NCBI RefSeq assembly: GCF_002211365.1
Contig: NZ_LOKZ01000012.1
Coordinates: 357,857-421,856, forward strand
Reading direction: 5' to 3'
DNA length: 64,000 bases
DNA from: Rhizobium sp. R711
GTDB lineage: Bacteria; Pseudomonadota; Alphaproteobacteria; Rhizobiales; Rhizobiaceae
Part shown: positions 50,235 to 59,839 of the stretch, piece by piece
Position numbering within the stretch: position 1 is the stretch's first letter
Layout of the letters: every line of letters starts with the position of its first letter
The notes under the pieces: generated by a model
The model's database searches: none
The model's input: the letters and a program-made list of their open reading frames with translations, nothing else
What the model was told of the DNA's origin: nothing
Made by a program: the position numbers and the translations under genes

Positions 50235-50840
50235 TCAGACGAGCGTGCCCTTCGTCGAGGGAACACGGCCCGCCTGTCTCGGATCGATCTCTGTCGCCGT
50301 ACGCAGTGCGCGGGCAACGGCCTTGAAGCATGTCTCTGCAATATGGTGGTTGTTGGCACCATAATGGTTGAGAATATGCAAGGTGATGCCGGCGTTCTGG
50401 GCAAGCGCCTGGAAAAATTCACGAACGAGTTCCGTGTCGAACGTGCCGATCTTCGGCGCGCTGAAGGCGACATTCCAGACGAGGAAAGGCCGACCGGAGA
50501 GGTCGACCGCAGCCTTCGTCATCGTCTCGTCCATGGCAAGATCAATCGATGCGTAGCGCGCAATGCCGCGGCGATCGCCGAGCGCCTTGGCAATCGCTTG
50601 GCCGATCGCGATGCCAGTGTCTTCGACCGTATGGTGATCGTCGATGTGGAGGTCGCCCTTGGTCTCGATCTCCATGTCGATGAGCGAATGTCGCGACAAT
50701 TGGTCGAGCATATGATCGAAGAAGCCGACGCCTGTCGAAATTTTCGACTTTCCGGTGCCGTCAAGATCGACGGAAACGGAAACCGAAGTCTCGTTCGTCT
50801 TGCGGGACACGGCACCCGTGCGGCTTGCGGTCTCGGCCAT
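50235..50840 (-). CDS. hisB: imidazoleglycerol-phosphate dehydratase
   Basis: Dehydrates IGP to imidazole acetol phosphate. The 201-residue single-function form (no HisN phosphatase) has [34 protein letters not shown], the metal motif [16 protein letters not shown] and the C-terminal [14 protein letters not shown]. It is the first gene of the hisB-DUF2628-hisH-hisA-hisF-hisE-coaA operon, divergent from hslV. Confidence 0.97.
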   Translation of the reverse strand: MAETASRTGAVSRKTNETSVSVSVDLDGTGKSKISTGVGFFDHMLDQLSRHSLIDMEIETKGDLHIDDHHTVEDTGIAIGQAIAKALGDRRGIARYASIDLAMDETMTKAAVDLSGRPFLVWNVAFSAPKIGTFDTELVREFFQALAQNAGITLHILNHYGANNHHIAETCFKAVARALRTATEIDPRQAGRVPSTKGTLV

Positions 50841-50919
50841 ATGGCTGCTCCATCAGGAAATACGGGGGTTCCTTATCAGGCAAGCCGTGAAATATCCAGA
50901 ACCGCGACAGCAGAAAACG

Positions 50920-50939
50920 ACGCCGATTGCAATCGGCGT
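50920..50939. repeat. perfect 20-bp palindrome between hisB and hslV
   Basis: ACGCCGATTGCAATCGGCGT, two perfect 10-bp arms with no spacer, in the 179-bp divergent region. Read on the minus strand it is followed by CGTTTTC. A second small hairpin, GCCCG-GTAGA-CGGGC, lies just before the hslV ribosome site. Confidence 0.7.
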
Positions 50940-51019
50940 GCCCGCACTTACATAGGGCTCGACAGGGCCGGTGTGCGGCTCGACGTAACAAGCCCGGTAG
51001 ACGGGCAAAGGTGCAATGG

Positions 51020-51547
51020 ATGACAACGATTATTACAGTTCGAAAGGGCGGCAAGGTCATCATGGCCGGCGATGGTCAGGTCAGCCTCGGCCAAACCGTG
51101 ATGAAGGGCAATGCCCGCAAGGTGCGGCGGATCGGCAAAGGCGAAGTCATTGCCGGTTTCGCAGGTGCCACTGCGGATGCCTTCACGCTCCTCGAACGTC
51201 TTGAAAAGAAGCTCGAACAATATCCGGGCCAGCTGATGCGCGCCGCCGTCGAACTCGCTAAGGATTGGCGCACGGACAAGTATCTCCGCAACCTCGAAGC
51301 CATGATGCTCGTCGCCGACAAGTCGGTGACGCTGGCGATAACAGGCAACGGCGACGTTCTTGAACCCGAGCATGGCGCCATGGCGATCGGTTCGGGTGGC
51401 AATTTTGCGCTCGCTGCGGCGCGCGCCCTGATGGACACAGACAAATCAGCCGAAGAGGTCGCGCGTCGCGCGCTCGATATTGCCGCCGACATTTGCGTCT
51501 ACACGAACCATAATGTGGTGGTGGAAACGCTCGATGCCGAAGCTTGA
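51020..51547 (+). CDS. hslV: ATP-dependent protease HslVU peptidase subunit
   Basis: Proteasome-like peptidase. 175 residues starting [13 protein letters not shown]; removal of Met exposes the catalytic Thr. [25 protein letters not shown] and [20 protein letters not shown] follow as in the family. The ATG at 51020 is preceded by AAAGG; an earlier in-frame ATG would block Thr exposure and is rejected. Heat-shock control is expected from family knowledge, but no sigma-32-type promoter was assigned. Confidence 0.97.
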   Translation: MTTIITVRKGGKVIMAGDGQVSLGQTVMKGNARKVRRIGKGEVIAGFAGATADAFTLLERLEKKLEQYPGQLMRAAVELAKDWRTDKYLRNLEAMMLVADKSVTLAITGNGDVLEPEHGAMAIGSGGNFALAAARALMDTDKSAEEVARRALDIAADICVYTNHNVVVETLDAEA

Positions 51548-51586
51548 TCCGGTTTCAAAGATTCACGCCCCGATGGAATATTCGAT

Positions 51587-52894
51587 ATGACCACATTTTC
51601 CCCCCGCGAGATCGTTTCTGAACTCGACCGCTACATTATTGGCCAGCATGAGGCCAAGCGTGCGGTGGCGATTGCGCTGCGCAATCGTTGGCGCCGCCAC
51701 CAGCTTGACCCAGACCTGCGCGACGAAGTCATGCCAAAGAACATCCTGATGATCGGCCCGACCGGCGTAGGCAAGACGGAAATTTCTCGCCGTCTCGCCA
51801 AATTGGCGGGCGCGCCCTTCATCAAGGTTGAAGCGACCAAATTTACCGAAGTCGGCTACGTCGGACGCGACGTGGAGCAGATCATCCGCGATCTTGTCGA
51901 GGTCGGCATCGGCTTGGCTCGCGAGAAGAAGCGAAGCGAAGTGCAGGCAAAGGCGCATATGAGTGCCGAGGAGCGCGTTCTCGATGCGCTCGTCGGCGCC
52001 ACGGCCTCGCCAGCGACGCGCGACAGCTTCCGCAAGAAGCTGCGCAATGGTGAACTTGACGACAAGGAGATCGATATCGAGATCGCCGACACTGGCACCG
52101 GCATGGGTGGTTTCGACATTCCCGGCATGCCGGGCGCCAATATCGGCGTGCTCAATCTTTCAGAAATGTTTGGTAAGGCAATGGGTGGCCGCACCAAGAA
52201 GGTCCGCACGACGGTCAAGGCATCCTATACCGATCTGATCCGCGACGAGTCCGACAAGCTGATCGACAACGAAGTCATCCAGCGCGAGGCTGTCCGTGCA
52301 GTCGAAAATGACGGCATCGTCTTCCTCGACGAAATCGACAAGATCGCCGCTCGCGACGGCGGCATGGGTGCCGGCGTCTCGCGCGAAGGCGTGCAACGCG
52401 ACCTGCTTCCGCTGGTCGAAGGTACAACCGTGTCGACGAAGTACGGCCCGGTGAAGACGGATCACGTCCTTTTCATCGCCTCCGGCGCATTCCATGTCTC
52501 CAAGCCATCCGATCTGTTGCCGGAACTGCAAGGTCGTCTGCCGATCCGCGTCGAGCTGCGCGCGCTCACCAAGGAAGACTTCCGCCGTATCCTGACGGAA
52601 ACCGAGGCGAGCCTTATCAGGCAGTACAAGGCCCTGATGGAAACGGAAGGCCTCAACCTCGAGTTCACCGACGATGGCATCGATGCCCTGGCTGATGTGG
52701 CTGTCCACCTGAACTCGTCGGTCGAAAACATCGGCGCACGCCGACTTCAAACTGTCATGGAGCGGGTTCTGGACGAAATCTCCTTCAACGCTCCGGATCG
52801 CGGCGGCTCGACCGTGACGATCGACGCCGACTATGTGCGCGAGCACGTCGGCGACCTGGCGCAGAACACGGATTTGTCCCGCTTCATCTTGTGA
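51587..52894 (+). CDS. hslU: ATP-dependent protease HslVU ATPase subunit
   Basis: AAA+ unfoldase that feeds HslV. The 435 residues have [20 protein letters not shown], Walker A GPTGVGKT (57-64), [17 protein letters not shown], the intermediate I domain (about 110-230), Walker [23 protein letters not shown], and the C-terminal SRFIL tail that docks into HslV. It lies 39 bp after hslV and is closed by a terminator. Confidence 0.98.
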   Translation: MTTFSPREIVSELDRYIIGQHEAKRAVAIALRNRWRRHQLDPDLRDEVMPKNILMIGPTGVGKTEISRRLAKLAGAPFIKVEATKFTEVGYVGRDVEQIIRDLVEVGIGLAREKKRSEVQAKAHMSAEERVLDALVGATASPATRDSFRKKLRNGELDDKEIDIEIADTGTGMGGFDIPGMPGANIGVLNLSEMFGKAMGGRTKKVRTTVKASYTDLIRDESDKLIDNEVIQREAVRAVENDGIVFLDEIDKIAARDGGMGAGVSREGVQRDLLPLVEGTTVSTKYGPVKTDHVLFIASGAFHVSKPSDLLPELQGRLPIRVELRALTKEDFRRILTETEASLIRQYKALMETEGLNLEFTDDGIDALADVAVHLNSSVENIGARRLQTVMERVLDEISFNAPDRGGSTVTIDADYVREHVGDLAQNTDLSRFIL

Positions 52895-52961
52895 TGAACG
52901 AGCATCGTGTCATCTCTTTGCTGATATGATGCCGCGATTTTGACAGCTTGAACTCTCGACA

Positions 52962-52998
52962 GCGGGCCTTTTACTTTTTAGTGAAGGGCCCGTTTAGT
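52962..52998 (+). terminator. hslVU intrinsic terminator
   Basis: CGGGCCTTTTAC (52963-52974) pairs imperfectly with GTGAAGGGCCCG (52981-52992) across a TTTTTA loop, followed by TTTAGTT. Confidence 0.78.
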
Positions 52999-53068
52999 TA
53001 TGGGCGCCAGCATTATTCGGCCAAGATTATGGTCCAGTCAGCGCGCTTCGCGAGAATGCCATGAACCG

Positions 53069-54031
53069 ATGGGAACGCTGATAGTGCGACGCCTTCTGAC
53101 AAGTCTCTTGATTGCTACTGCCGTGCTGACCTCGGTGCCGGCTTTTGCCATGCAAGTGGTGCCGCCAGGCAATCGCCATGCCGAGCAACCCGATGTTCCA
53201 GGCGCATCGGTCCGCCGCACGAAGGGCACGAAGACCTCGTTCGATCGCAAATACGAGAAGGTCCATGACCTCTTGGCATCGGATCACGAGCTGATGGCCA
53301 AGATCAAGAAGGTTTCGGCCGCTTACGGCATCGACCCCATCCATGTGATTGGCGCGATTGTCGGCGAGCATACTTATAATGTCGATGCCTATGACCGCTT
53401 GCAGTCCTATTATGTGAAGGCTGCGTCCTACGCCGGGGAGAGCTTCCGCTTCGCCTATAATGGCGAGGACGTCGACGACTTCATCAAGCGGCCGCAATTT
53501 GCTAAATGCAACGGCAAGGGCGATTCCTATACGCTGTGGAGCTGCCGCGAAGACGTCTGGGAGAGCGACTTCCGTGGCAAGACCGTCGGCGGCGAGAGCT
53601 TCCCGAACAACCGCTTCAGCGCGGTCTTCTTCCAGCCCTTCTACGCCGGTCAGACCTTTGGCCTTGGGCAGATCAACCCGCTGACGGCGCTGATGCTCTC
53701 GGACCTCGTCTCCAAGGTGTCGGGCTATGAGAAGCTCAACGAGAAGGATGCCGGTGCCGTCTATAAGGCGATCATGGAGCCGGATGTCTCGCTCGCCTTT
53801 GTCGCCGCCTCCATCCGGCGCTCGATCGACGATTACAAGCAGATCGCCGACATGGACATTTCCAAGAATCCGGGCCTGACAGCAACACTCTACAACGTCG
53901 GCAACTCGCGCCAGCGCGCGGCTGCCCTCGCTGCCAAGAACCGAGCTTCGGGGGAAAATGTCTGGCCGGAGGAGAACTATTACGGCTGGCTGGTCAACGA
54001 CAAGCTGGACGAGCTGGAGCGTCTGCTCTAG
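53069..54031 (+). CDS. DUF1402 family exported protein, lytic-transglycosylase-like
   Basis: 320 residues with a Sec signal (RRLLTSLLIATAVLTSVPAFA, cut about 27), so periplasmic. DUF1402 has no assigned activity. The pattern resembles soluble lytic transglycosylases: AAYGIDPIHVIGAIVGEHTYN with Glu100 in the place of the catalytic Glu, FGLGQINPLTA (198-208) like the GLMQ-P-TA motif, and LTATLYNVGNS (270-280) like AYNAG, in the same order and with comparable spacing. This similarity is my own inference. An in-frame ATG at 53000 would bury the signal peptide. The P450 gene follows after 49 bp. Confidence 0.85.
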   Translation: MGTLIVRRLLTSLLIATAVLTSVPAFAMQVVPPGNRHAEQPDVPGASVRRTKGTKTSFDRKYEKVHDLLASDHELMAKIKKVSAAYGIDPIHVIGAIVGEHTYNVDAYDRLQSYYVKAASYAGESFRFAYNGEDVDDFIKRPQFAKCNGKGDSYTLWSCREDVWESDFRGKTVGGESFPNNRFSAVFFQPFYAGQTFGLGQINPLTALMLSDLVSKVSGYEKLNEKDAGAVYKAIMEPDVSLAFVAASIRRSIDDYKQIADMDISKNPGLTATLYNVGNSRQRAAALAAKNRASGENVWPEENYYGWLVNDKLDELERLL

Positions 54032-54080
54032 CTTTTGCCTTGCCGGGACGGACTTCTCCCGCGAAAAGGCTGAGTTCCCC

Positions 54081-55493
54081 ATGGACATGCGTCCGGATCC
54101 CTTTGTACCGCCAGCACCGTTGCCCCGTACGGTGCCACCGAGTCGGCTTGAGATCATTCGCACCATTCTGCGCAACCCGCTGGAGCTCTGGGGTGAGCCT
54201 TCCTACACGTTGCCGTGGATTCAGACGCGGTTCTTCCGTGAAAGAACCCTGATCGTCAACGATCCCGGCCTGATCCGCCATGTTCTGGTCGATAATGCCG
54301 CCAATTACCGCATGTCGGATATTCGCCAGCTCATTTTGCGCCCGATCTTGCGTGATGGGCTCCTGACGGCGGAAGGGGACGTTTGGAAGCGGTCCCGCAA
54401 GGCGGTTGCACCGGTTTTCACGCCGCGCCATGCAAACGGCTTTGCCGGGCAGATGCTTCGCCAGTCCGAGGACTACGCGAGGAAATACGAATCTGCCGGC
54501 AGAGATGGCAAGGTCTTCGAGATCGCGGCCGACATGACAGAGCTGACCTTTGCCATTCTCGCCGATACGCTGTTCTCAGGCGAGATTGTCACCTCCTCCG
54601 ATAGCTTTGCCGATGACGTCAACGCGCTCTTGCACCGCATGGGGCGCGTCGACCCGATGGACCTTTTGCGCGCACCGTCCTGGGTTCCGCGTCTGACCCG
54701 TATCGGCGGTCAGAAGGTGCTCGACAAGTTCCGAAATATCGTGCGCCAGACCATGGACGCCCGGCTCGCCCGGATGCGGGCCGATCGCGCTGCCGCGCCA
54801 GACGACTTTCTGACCTTGCTTCTCGAGCAGGCCGAAAGTGGCGGGCTGACGAACGATGAAATCGAAGACAATATTCTGACATTCATTGGCGCCGGCCACG
54901 AGACGACCGCGCGTGCGCTCGCCTGGACACTCTATTGCGTTGCCAACACGCAGCACATTCGCGAGGCGATGGAGGAGGAGATTGATCGCGTGTTGGCGCA
55001 GGATGTCGAGCCGGTGAAGTGGCTGGATCTGATGCCTTACACGCGCGCTGCCTTCGAGGAAGCGCTACGGCTCTATCCGCCAGCGCCGTCGATCAATCGC
55101 GCCGCCATCGCCGCCGATCGCTGGACCGACGCGAAAGGGGAGGCGGTCGAGATCGAGCCCGGCGTCACCATTCTCATCATGCCATGGACGCTGCATCGTC
55201 ACGAACTTTATTGGGACAAGCCGCGAGCATACATCCCGGAACGGTTCTTGCCGGAGAATCGCGGCAAGATCGGGCGTTTCCAGTTTCTGCCGTTCGGTGC
55301 CGGTCCGCGGGTCTGCATCGGCGCGACCTTCGCTCTACAAGAGGCTGTCATCGCTTTGGCGGTGCTCATGCACAGTTTCCGCTTCGATATGACGGAGCAG
55401 ACGAAGCCGTGGCCCGTTCAGAAGCTGACGACCCAGCCGCAAAACGGTCTGCCGATGCGCGTTACGCCACGGTCTTTTCCTAAATCGGCATAA
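54081..55493 (+). CDS. cytochrome P450
   Basis: 470 residues, soluble bacterial type: no N-terminal anchor, and a Pro-rich start PDPFVPPAPLPRTVPPSRLE. I-helix oxygen motif AGHETT (271-276), ExxR in FEEALRLYPP (Glu327, Arg330), PERFLPEN, and the haem loop FGAGPRVCIG (405-414) with Cys412 as thiolate ligand. Substrate and redox partners are not evident; no ferredoxin gene is adjacent. A second ATG two codons later is possible. It lies between the DUF1402 and glcB genes. Confidence 0.95.
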   Translation: MDMRPDPFVPPAPLPRTVPPSRLEIIRTILRNPLELWGEPSYTLPWIQTRFFRERTLIVNDPGLIRHVLVDNAANYRMSDIRQLILRPILRDGLLTAEGDVWKRSRKAVAPVFTPRHANGFAGQMLRQSEDYARKYESAGRDGKVFEIAADMTELTFAILADTLFSGEIVTSSDSFADDVNALLHRMGRVDPMDLLRAPSWVPRLTRIGGQKVLDKFRNIVRQTMDARLARMRADRAAAPDDFLTLLLEQAESGGLTNDEIEDNILTFIGAGHETTARALAWTLYCVANTQHIREAMEEEIDRVLAQDVEPVKWLDLMPYTRAAFEEALRLYPPAPSINRAAIAADRWTDAKGEAVEIEPGVTILIMPWTLHRHELYWDKPRAYIPERFLPENRGKIGRFQFLPFGAGPRVCIGATFALQEAVIALAVLMHSFRFDMTEQTKPWPVQKLTTQPQNGLPMRVTPRSFPKSA

Positions 55494-55583
55494 ATCTTTC
55501 GAACTATTGCATAATTGACTATGAATGAAAGCCGGGCAAAGTGGCAGCATGCGAAAGCTGTCGTGGGTTTTAGGAGACATTGA

Positions 55584-57755
55584 ATGAGCCGCATCGATAA
55601 AAACGGTCTTGCTGTTGAAGCCGTCCTTCATGAGTTCCTGGTGACGGAGGCGCTGCCCGGCCTGAAGATCGATGCCGACAAGTTCTTTGCTGATTTCTCC
55701 GCCATCGTTCACGATCTTGCGCCGCGCAATCGCGAGCTGCTCGCCAAGCGCGATGCACTCCAGCTTCGCATCGATGACTGGTACCGCCAGCATGGCGCAC
55801 CGAGCGACATCGAAGCATACCAGGCGTTTCTCCGCGACATCGGCTATATCCTGCCGGAGGGCTCGGATTTCCAAGTCACGACCACGAACGTCGATCCGGA
55901 AATTGCCTCGATTGCCGGTCCTCAGCTGGTCGTTCCTGTGATGAATGCGCGCTATGCGCTGAATGCCGCCAATGCTCGCTGGGGCTCGCTCTACGATGCG
56001 CTCTACGGGACGGATGCGATTCCCGAAAGCGACGGGGCCGAAAAGGGCAAGGCCTACAATCCGAAGCGAGGCGATAAGGTCATAGCCTGGGTTCGTGATT
56101 TCCTTGACACAGCCGCGCCGCTGGATAGCTGGAGCTGGAAGGATGTTGCGACCTTTGCTTTCAAGGATGGTGCTCTTGCCATCACCTCGACCGACGGTGA
56201 GCATGTTTCGCTGACCGATGCGGCACATTTTGCCGGCTATCAGGGTGATGCCGCGGCGCCGTCTCGCATCCTACTTAAGAACAACGGTATCCACATAGAC
56301 ATCGTCATCGATGCCTCGACCGCGATCGGCAAAAGCGATCCGGCGCATATCTCCGACGTCTGGCTGGAATCGGCGATCACGACGATTATGGACTGCGAAG
56401 ACTCGGTTGCGGCCGTCGATGCTGAAGACAAGGTCGTGGTCTATCGCAATTGGCTGGGCCTCATGAAGGGCGACCTTCAGGAAGAGGTGTCGAAGGGTGG
56501 ATCGAGCTTCATCCGTAAGCTCAATTCCGATCTAGAATACAACGGCCCGACCGCTACGCCCTTCGAAGTGCATCGCCGCTCGCTCATGCTCGTTCGCAAC
56601 GTTGGCCATCTCATGACCAATCCGGCTATCCTTGATCGTGATGGCAATGAAGTGCCGGAAGGAATCATGGATGCAATGATCACCGGGATGATTGCGCTCT
56701 ACGACGTCGGCGCGAACGGCAGCCGCAAGAATTCCCGCACCGGTTCGGTCTACGTGGTCAAGCCGAAGATGCATGGTCCTGAGGAAGTCGCGTTCGCCGC
56801 CGAGATCTTCACGCGCGTCGAAGATGCCCTCGGCATGGCACGCAATACCATTAAGATGGGGATCATGGACGAGGAGCGGCGCACGACCGTCAATCTGAAG
56901 GAATGCATTCGCGCGGCTCGCGAACGCGTCGTCTTCATCAACACCGGCTTCCTGGACCGCACCGGTGATGAAATCCATACATCGATGGAAGCCGGGCCGA
57001 TGATCCGCAAAGGCGACATGAAACAGGCCGCCTGGATCAGCGCTTACGAAAACTGGAACGTCGATATCGGCCTCGAATGCGGCCTTTCCGGCCATGCGCA
57101 GATCGGCAAGGGCATGTGGGCGATGCCGGATCTGATGGCGGCGATGCTGGAGCAGAAGATCGCGCACCCGAAGGCCGGCGCAAATACCGCCTGGGTTCCG
57201 TCCCCGACCGCCGCAACACTGCATGCCACCCATTATCACCGTGTCAATGTCGGCCGCGTTCAGCAGGGTTTGAAGGATCGTGCGCGCGCCAAGCTCTCCG
57301 ATATTCTTTCAGTTCCCGTCGCGGTTCGTCCGAATTGGACACCGGAGGAAATCCAGCGTGAACTCGACAACAATGCTCAGGGCATATTGGGTTACGTCGT
57401 TCGCTGGGTCGATCAGGGCGTCGGCTGCTCCAAGGTGCCTGACATCAACAATGTCGGTCTTATGGAAGACCGTGCGACGCTGCGCATCTCCGCGCAGCAT
57501 ATGGCCAACTGGCTGCATCACAAGGTTACCACCGAAGCCCAGGTCGTTGAAACGATGAAACGCATGGCCGCGATCGTGGATCAACAGAATGCATCCGACC
57601 CAGCCTACACACCGATGGCCGCCGATTTCGACGGTTCGATCGCTTTCCAGGCGGCACTTGACCTGGTCTTGAAGGGCAGGGCGCAGCCGAATGGCTATAC
57701 GGAGCCGGTCCTGCATCGCCGCCGCCTCGAGCTGAAGGCCAAACAGGCGATCTGA
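55584..57755 (+). CDS. glcB: malate synthase G
   Basis: Condenses glyoxylate and acetyl-CoA to malate. The 723 residues are of the G form, longer than the A form, with [55 protein letters not shown], the catalytic-Asp region [18 protein letters not shown], and [25 protein letters not shown] with the second conserved acid. AGGAG lies seven bases before the ATG. It has a 90-bp upstream gap and ends at a terminator. Glyoxylate use fits PHB and acetyl-CoA metabolism with phaZ. Confidence 0.98.
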   Translation: MSRIDKNGLAVEAVLHEFLVTEALPGLKIDADKFFADFSAIVHDLAPRNRELLAKRDALQLRIDDWYRQHGAPSDIEAYQAFLRDIGYILPEGSDFQVTTTNVDPEIASIAGPQLVVPVMNARYALNAANARWGSLYDALYGTDAIPESDGAEKGKAYNPKRGDKVIAWVRDFLDTAAPLDSWSWKDVATFAFKDGALAITSTDGEHVSLTDAAHFAGYQGDAAAPSRILLKNNGIHIDIVIDASTAIGKSDPAHISDVWLESAITTIMDCEDSVAAVDAEDKVVVYRNWLGLMKGDLQEEVSKGGSSFIRKLNSDLEYNGPTATPFEVHRRSLMLVRNVGHLMTNPAILDRDGNEVPEGIMDAMITGMIALYDVGANGSRKNSRTGSVYVVKPKMHGPEEVAFAAEIFTRVEDALGMARNTIKMGIMDEERRTTVNLKECIRAARERVVFINTGFLDRTGDEIHTSMEAGPMIRKGDMKQAAWISAYENWNVDIGLECGLSGHAQIGKGMWAMPDLMAAMLEQKIAHPKAGANTAWVPSPTAATLHATHYHRVNVGRVQQGLKDRARAKLSDILSVPVAVRPNWTPEEIQRELDNNAQGILGYVVRWVDQGVGCSKVPDINNVGLMEDRATLRISAQHMANWLHHKVTTEAQVVETMKRMAAIVDQQNASDPAYTPMAADFDGSIAFQAALDLVLKGRAQPNGYTEPVLHRRRLELKAKQAI

Positions 57756-57772
57756 CGAGAATACGCAATCGA

Positions 57773-57805
57773 AAAGGCCGCCGAAACAATGTTCCGGCGG
57801 CCTTT
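57773..57805. terminator. bidirectional terminator between glcB and the L,D-transpeptidase gene
   Basis: AAAGGCCGCCG (57773-57783), 11-nt loop, CGGCGGCCTTT (57795-57805): a perfect 11-bp stem between convergent genes. Confidence 0.88.
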
Positions 57806-57829
57806 CTAATACCCTATTTCAGGGACAGC

Positions 57830-58516
57830 TTACTGGATAACGATGACCTTCGAAGTCGTCTTGCCCGGGCGTACGCGGCTGTAGAGATCGATAACGTCCT
57901 GGTTCATCAGTCGAATGCAGCCAGAGGAGGCAGCAGTACCGATCGAAGCCCATTCCGGCGTTCCGTGCAGACGGAAGAGGGTGTCCTGACCCTTTTCGTT
58001 GAAGAGATACATGGCACGCGCGCCGAGCGGATTGCTGAGGCCGGGGCCCATGCCATCCTCAACATATTTGGCGACTTCGGGCTTGCGCTCAGCCATTTCT
58101 TTCGGCGGATGCCAGGTCGGCCATTCCTGCTTCCAGGCAACATAGGCAGTGCCTGCCCATGCGAACCCCTGCTTGCCGACGCCGATGCCGTAACGCATCG
58201 CCTTGCCGCCGGGCAGGATGTAATAGAGGAAACGCTCGCGGGTATTGACGATGATCGTGCCCGGGCGCTCGGTGGTTTCGTAAGAGACGATCTGGCGGCG
58301 GAATTGCGGCTTGACCTTCTGGATCGGGATCGCCGGCAGCGAATACCCGGCATCCGTCGTCACGCCGTAAGCGTCGTCGAAGATTTGCGCGGTCTGGACG
58401 GTCGGCCCCGGCGCGACCTTGTCTTCAACGGAGGCGCTTTCGGTAGTCGAGGAGCAACCGGCCAGAGCGAGCGTCGCGATCAGGCCGAATACAGGAAATG
58501 CATTGCGGATGCGCAT
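57830..58516 (-). CDS. L,D-transpeptidase lipoprotein (YkuD domain)
   Basis: 228 residues with a lipoprotein signal (LIATLALAGC, lipid Cys21), so anchored in the envelope. The YkuD domain (about 85-228) begins GTIIVNTRERFLYYI and ends with the catalytic block FRLHGTPEW (His184) and AASSGCIRL (Cys200). These enzymes make 3-3 cross-links or attach proteins to peptidoglycan; rhizobia rely heavily on L,D-transpeptidases for polar growth (established knowledge). It is divergent from mmcB with 181 bp between. Confidence 0.95.
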   Translation of the reverse strand: MRIRNAFPVFGLIATLALAGCSSTTESASVEDKVAPGPTVQTAQIFDDAYGVTTDAGYSLPAIPIQKVKPQFRRQIVSYETTERPGTIIVNTRERFLYYILPGGKAMRYGIGVGKQGFAWAGTAYVAWKQEWPTWHPPKEMAERKPEVAKYVEDGMGPGLSNPLGARAMYLFNEKGQDTLFRLHGTPEWASIGTAASSGCIRLMNQDVIDLYSRVRPGKTTSKVIVIQ

Positions 58517-58697
58517 GGATGTCTCTTAGGAAATAGGCAAGGGAGGAACGGTCTTTTGAACCATCTTTGATTATAGTTTATTTTCGATTAACTTTGCCTT
58601 TGCAAGCCGTTGCAGTGCGGCAAAACCAATACGCAGCGGCAAATTAGAAGCGCATGGTTTTTTTGCAACAACGCGCGCGCCAAACTCACGGTTATCC

Positions 58698-59192
58698 ATG
58701 ACGATTTTGAGTGTTTACAATAACAATCCGTTAATAGACGGCCGGCAGTCGGACAGAGCTATGCTGGTGCGCCGCGGGGCTCAGATTTTACTTCACGAAA
58801 TGCGTCACGCCGTGTTGCCGGAACTGTCGCTTGCGAGCGGACGGCGCGCGGATCTGATCACCATTTCGGAGAAGGGAGAGATCTGGATCATCGAGATCAA
58901 GACCTCGATCGAAGACCTTCGTGTCGACCGCAAGTGGCCGGACTATCGCTTGCATTGTGATCGGCTGTTCTTCGCGACGCACAAGGATGTTCCGCTCGAT
59001 ATCTTCCCCGAGGATTGCGGCTTGTTTCTCTCTGACGGTTACGGCGCCCATATGATCCGCGAAGCGCCGGAGCATCGCCTCGCGCCCGCCACCCGCAAAT
59101 CGGTCACCCTGAGCTTCTCCCGCGCAGCTGCTCAGCGCCTGCTGATGGCCGAATGGGCAAACGGCAAGCCTTTCGACGTCGACGATATGTAG
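58698..59192 (+). CDS. mmcB: MmcB-family DNA repair protein
   Basis: 164 residues of the MmcB family, a PD-(D/E)XK-like domain identified in Caulobacter as a mitomycin-C damage response factor. Motifs: NPLIDGRQSDRAMLVRRG, LSLASGRRADLITI (active-site Asp), IWIIEIKTSIEDLRVDRKW (E-x-K) and HCDRLFFAT. No strong ribosome site precedes the ATG. A start at 58761 is possible but would drop a conserved block. It is convergent with actR, two bases apart. Confidence 0.9.
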   Translation: MTILSVYNNNPLIDGRQSDRAMLVRRGAQILLHEMRHAVLPELSLASGRRADLITISEKGEIWIIEIKTSIEDLRVDRKWPDYRLHCDRLFFATHKDVPLDIFPEDCGLFLSDGYGAHMIREAPEHRLAPATRKSVTLSFSRAAAQRLLMAEWANGKPFDVDDM

Positions 59193-59194
59193 AG

Positions 59195-59770
59195 TTATTT
59201 GGGCGCGCGCTTGGCCAGAATACGCTGTAGCGTGCGGCGATGCATGTTAAGCCGCCGCGCTGTCTCCGAAACATTGCGCTCACACATCTCATAAACCCGC
59301 TGAATATGCTCCCAGCGCACCCGATCGGCCGACATTGGGTTTTCCGGCAACTCCGCTTTCTCGCCGGCCCGCTGCGTCAGCGCGGCGTAGACGTCGTCGG
59401 CGTCAGCGGGCTTCGCCAGGTAATCGACGGCGCCAAGCTTCACCGCCGTAACGGCCGTAGCAATATTTCCGTAGCCGGTCAGGACGATGATCCGCGTATC
59501 GTCCCTACGCTGTCGGATGGCCTCGATCACATCCAATCCATTGCCATCGCCAAGTCGCAGGTCGACCACCGCGTATTTCGGCGGATGGCTCTTTGACTTG
59601 GCAACACCCTCGGCAACCGATTCGGCTGTCTCGACCTTGAAGCCGCGCGTCTCCATGGCGCGTGCCAGGCGGCGTAGGAACGGCCCGTCGTCATCGACGA
59701 TCAGCAGGCTGGCGTCTGGACCAATATGATCCGCATCTGCAAGGGAGGATTCGTGGTCAAGCTCGTTCAT
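59195..59770 (-). CDS. actR: redox response regulator ActR (RegA/PrrA family)
   Basis: Partner of ActS. 191 residues: receiver with DDD at 26-28 and phospho-acceptor Asp70 (AVVDLRLGDG), LTGYGNIATAVTAVKLGAVDYLAKP, and a Fis-type helix-turn-helix near the C-terminus (NVSETARRLNMHRRTLQRIL) that is nearly invariant in the RegA family. The ATG at 59770 is preferred over a TTG six codons earlier (59788). It lies 69 bp downstream of actS. Confidence 0.96.
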   Translation of the reverse strand: MNELDHESSLADADHIGPDASLLIVDDDGPFLRRLARAMETRGFKVETAESVAEGVAKSKSHPPKYAVVDLRLGDGNGLDVIEAIRQRRDDTRIIVLTGYGNIATAVTAVKLGAVDYLAKPADADDVYAALTQRAGEKAELPENPMSADRVRWEHIQRVYEMCERNVSETARRLNMHRRTLQRILAKRAPK

Positions 59771-59839
59771 GTTCGTCAATCCCGGCAATCGCCTGCCTGA
59801 TATAAGTCAAGTTTCCCGTTTTTCATTATGCCGATAGCG

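Noticed and set aside
58540..58565. Possible LexA (SOS) box upstream of mmcB
   Set aside because: GAAC repeats are 8 bp apart; the alphaproteobacterial box GTTC-N7-GTTC (or GAAC-N7-GAAC) needs 7.
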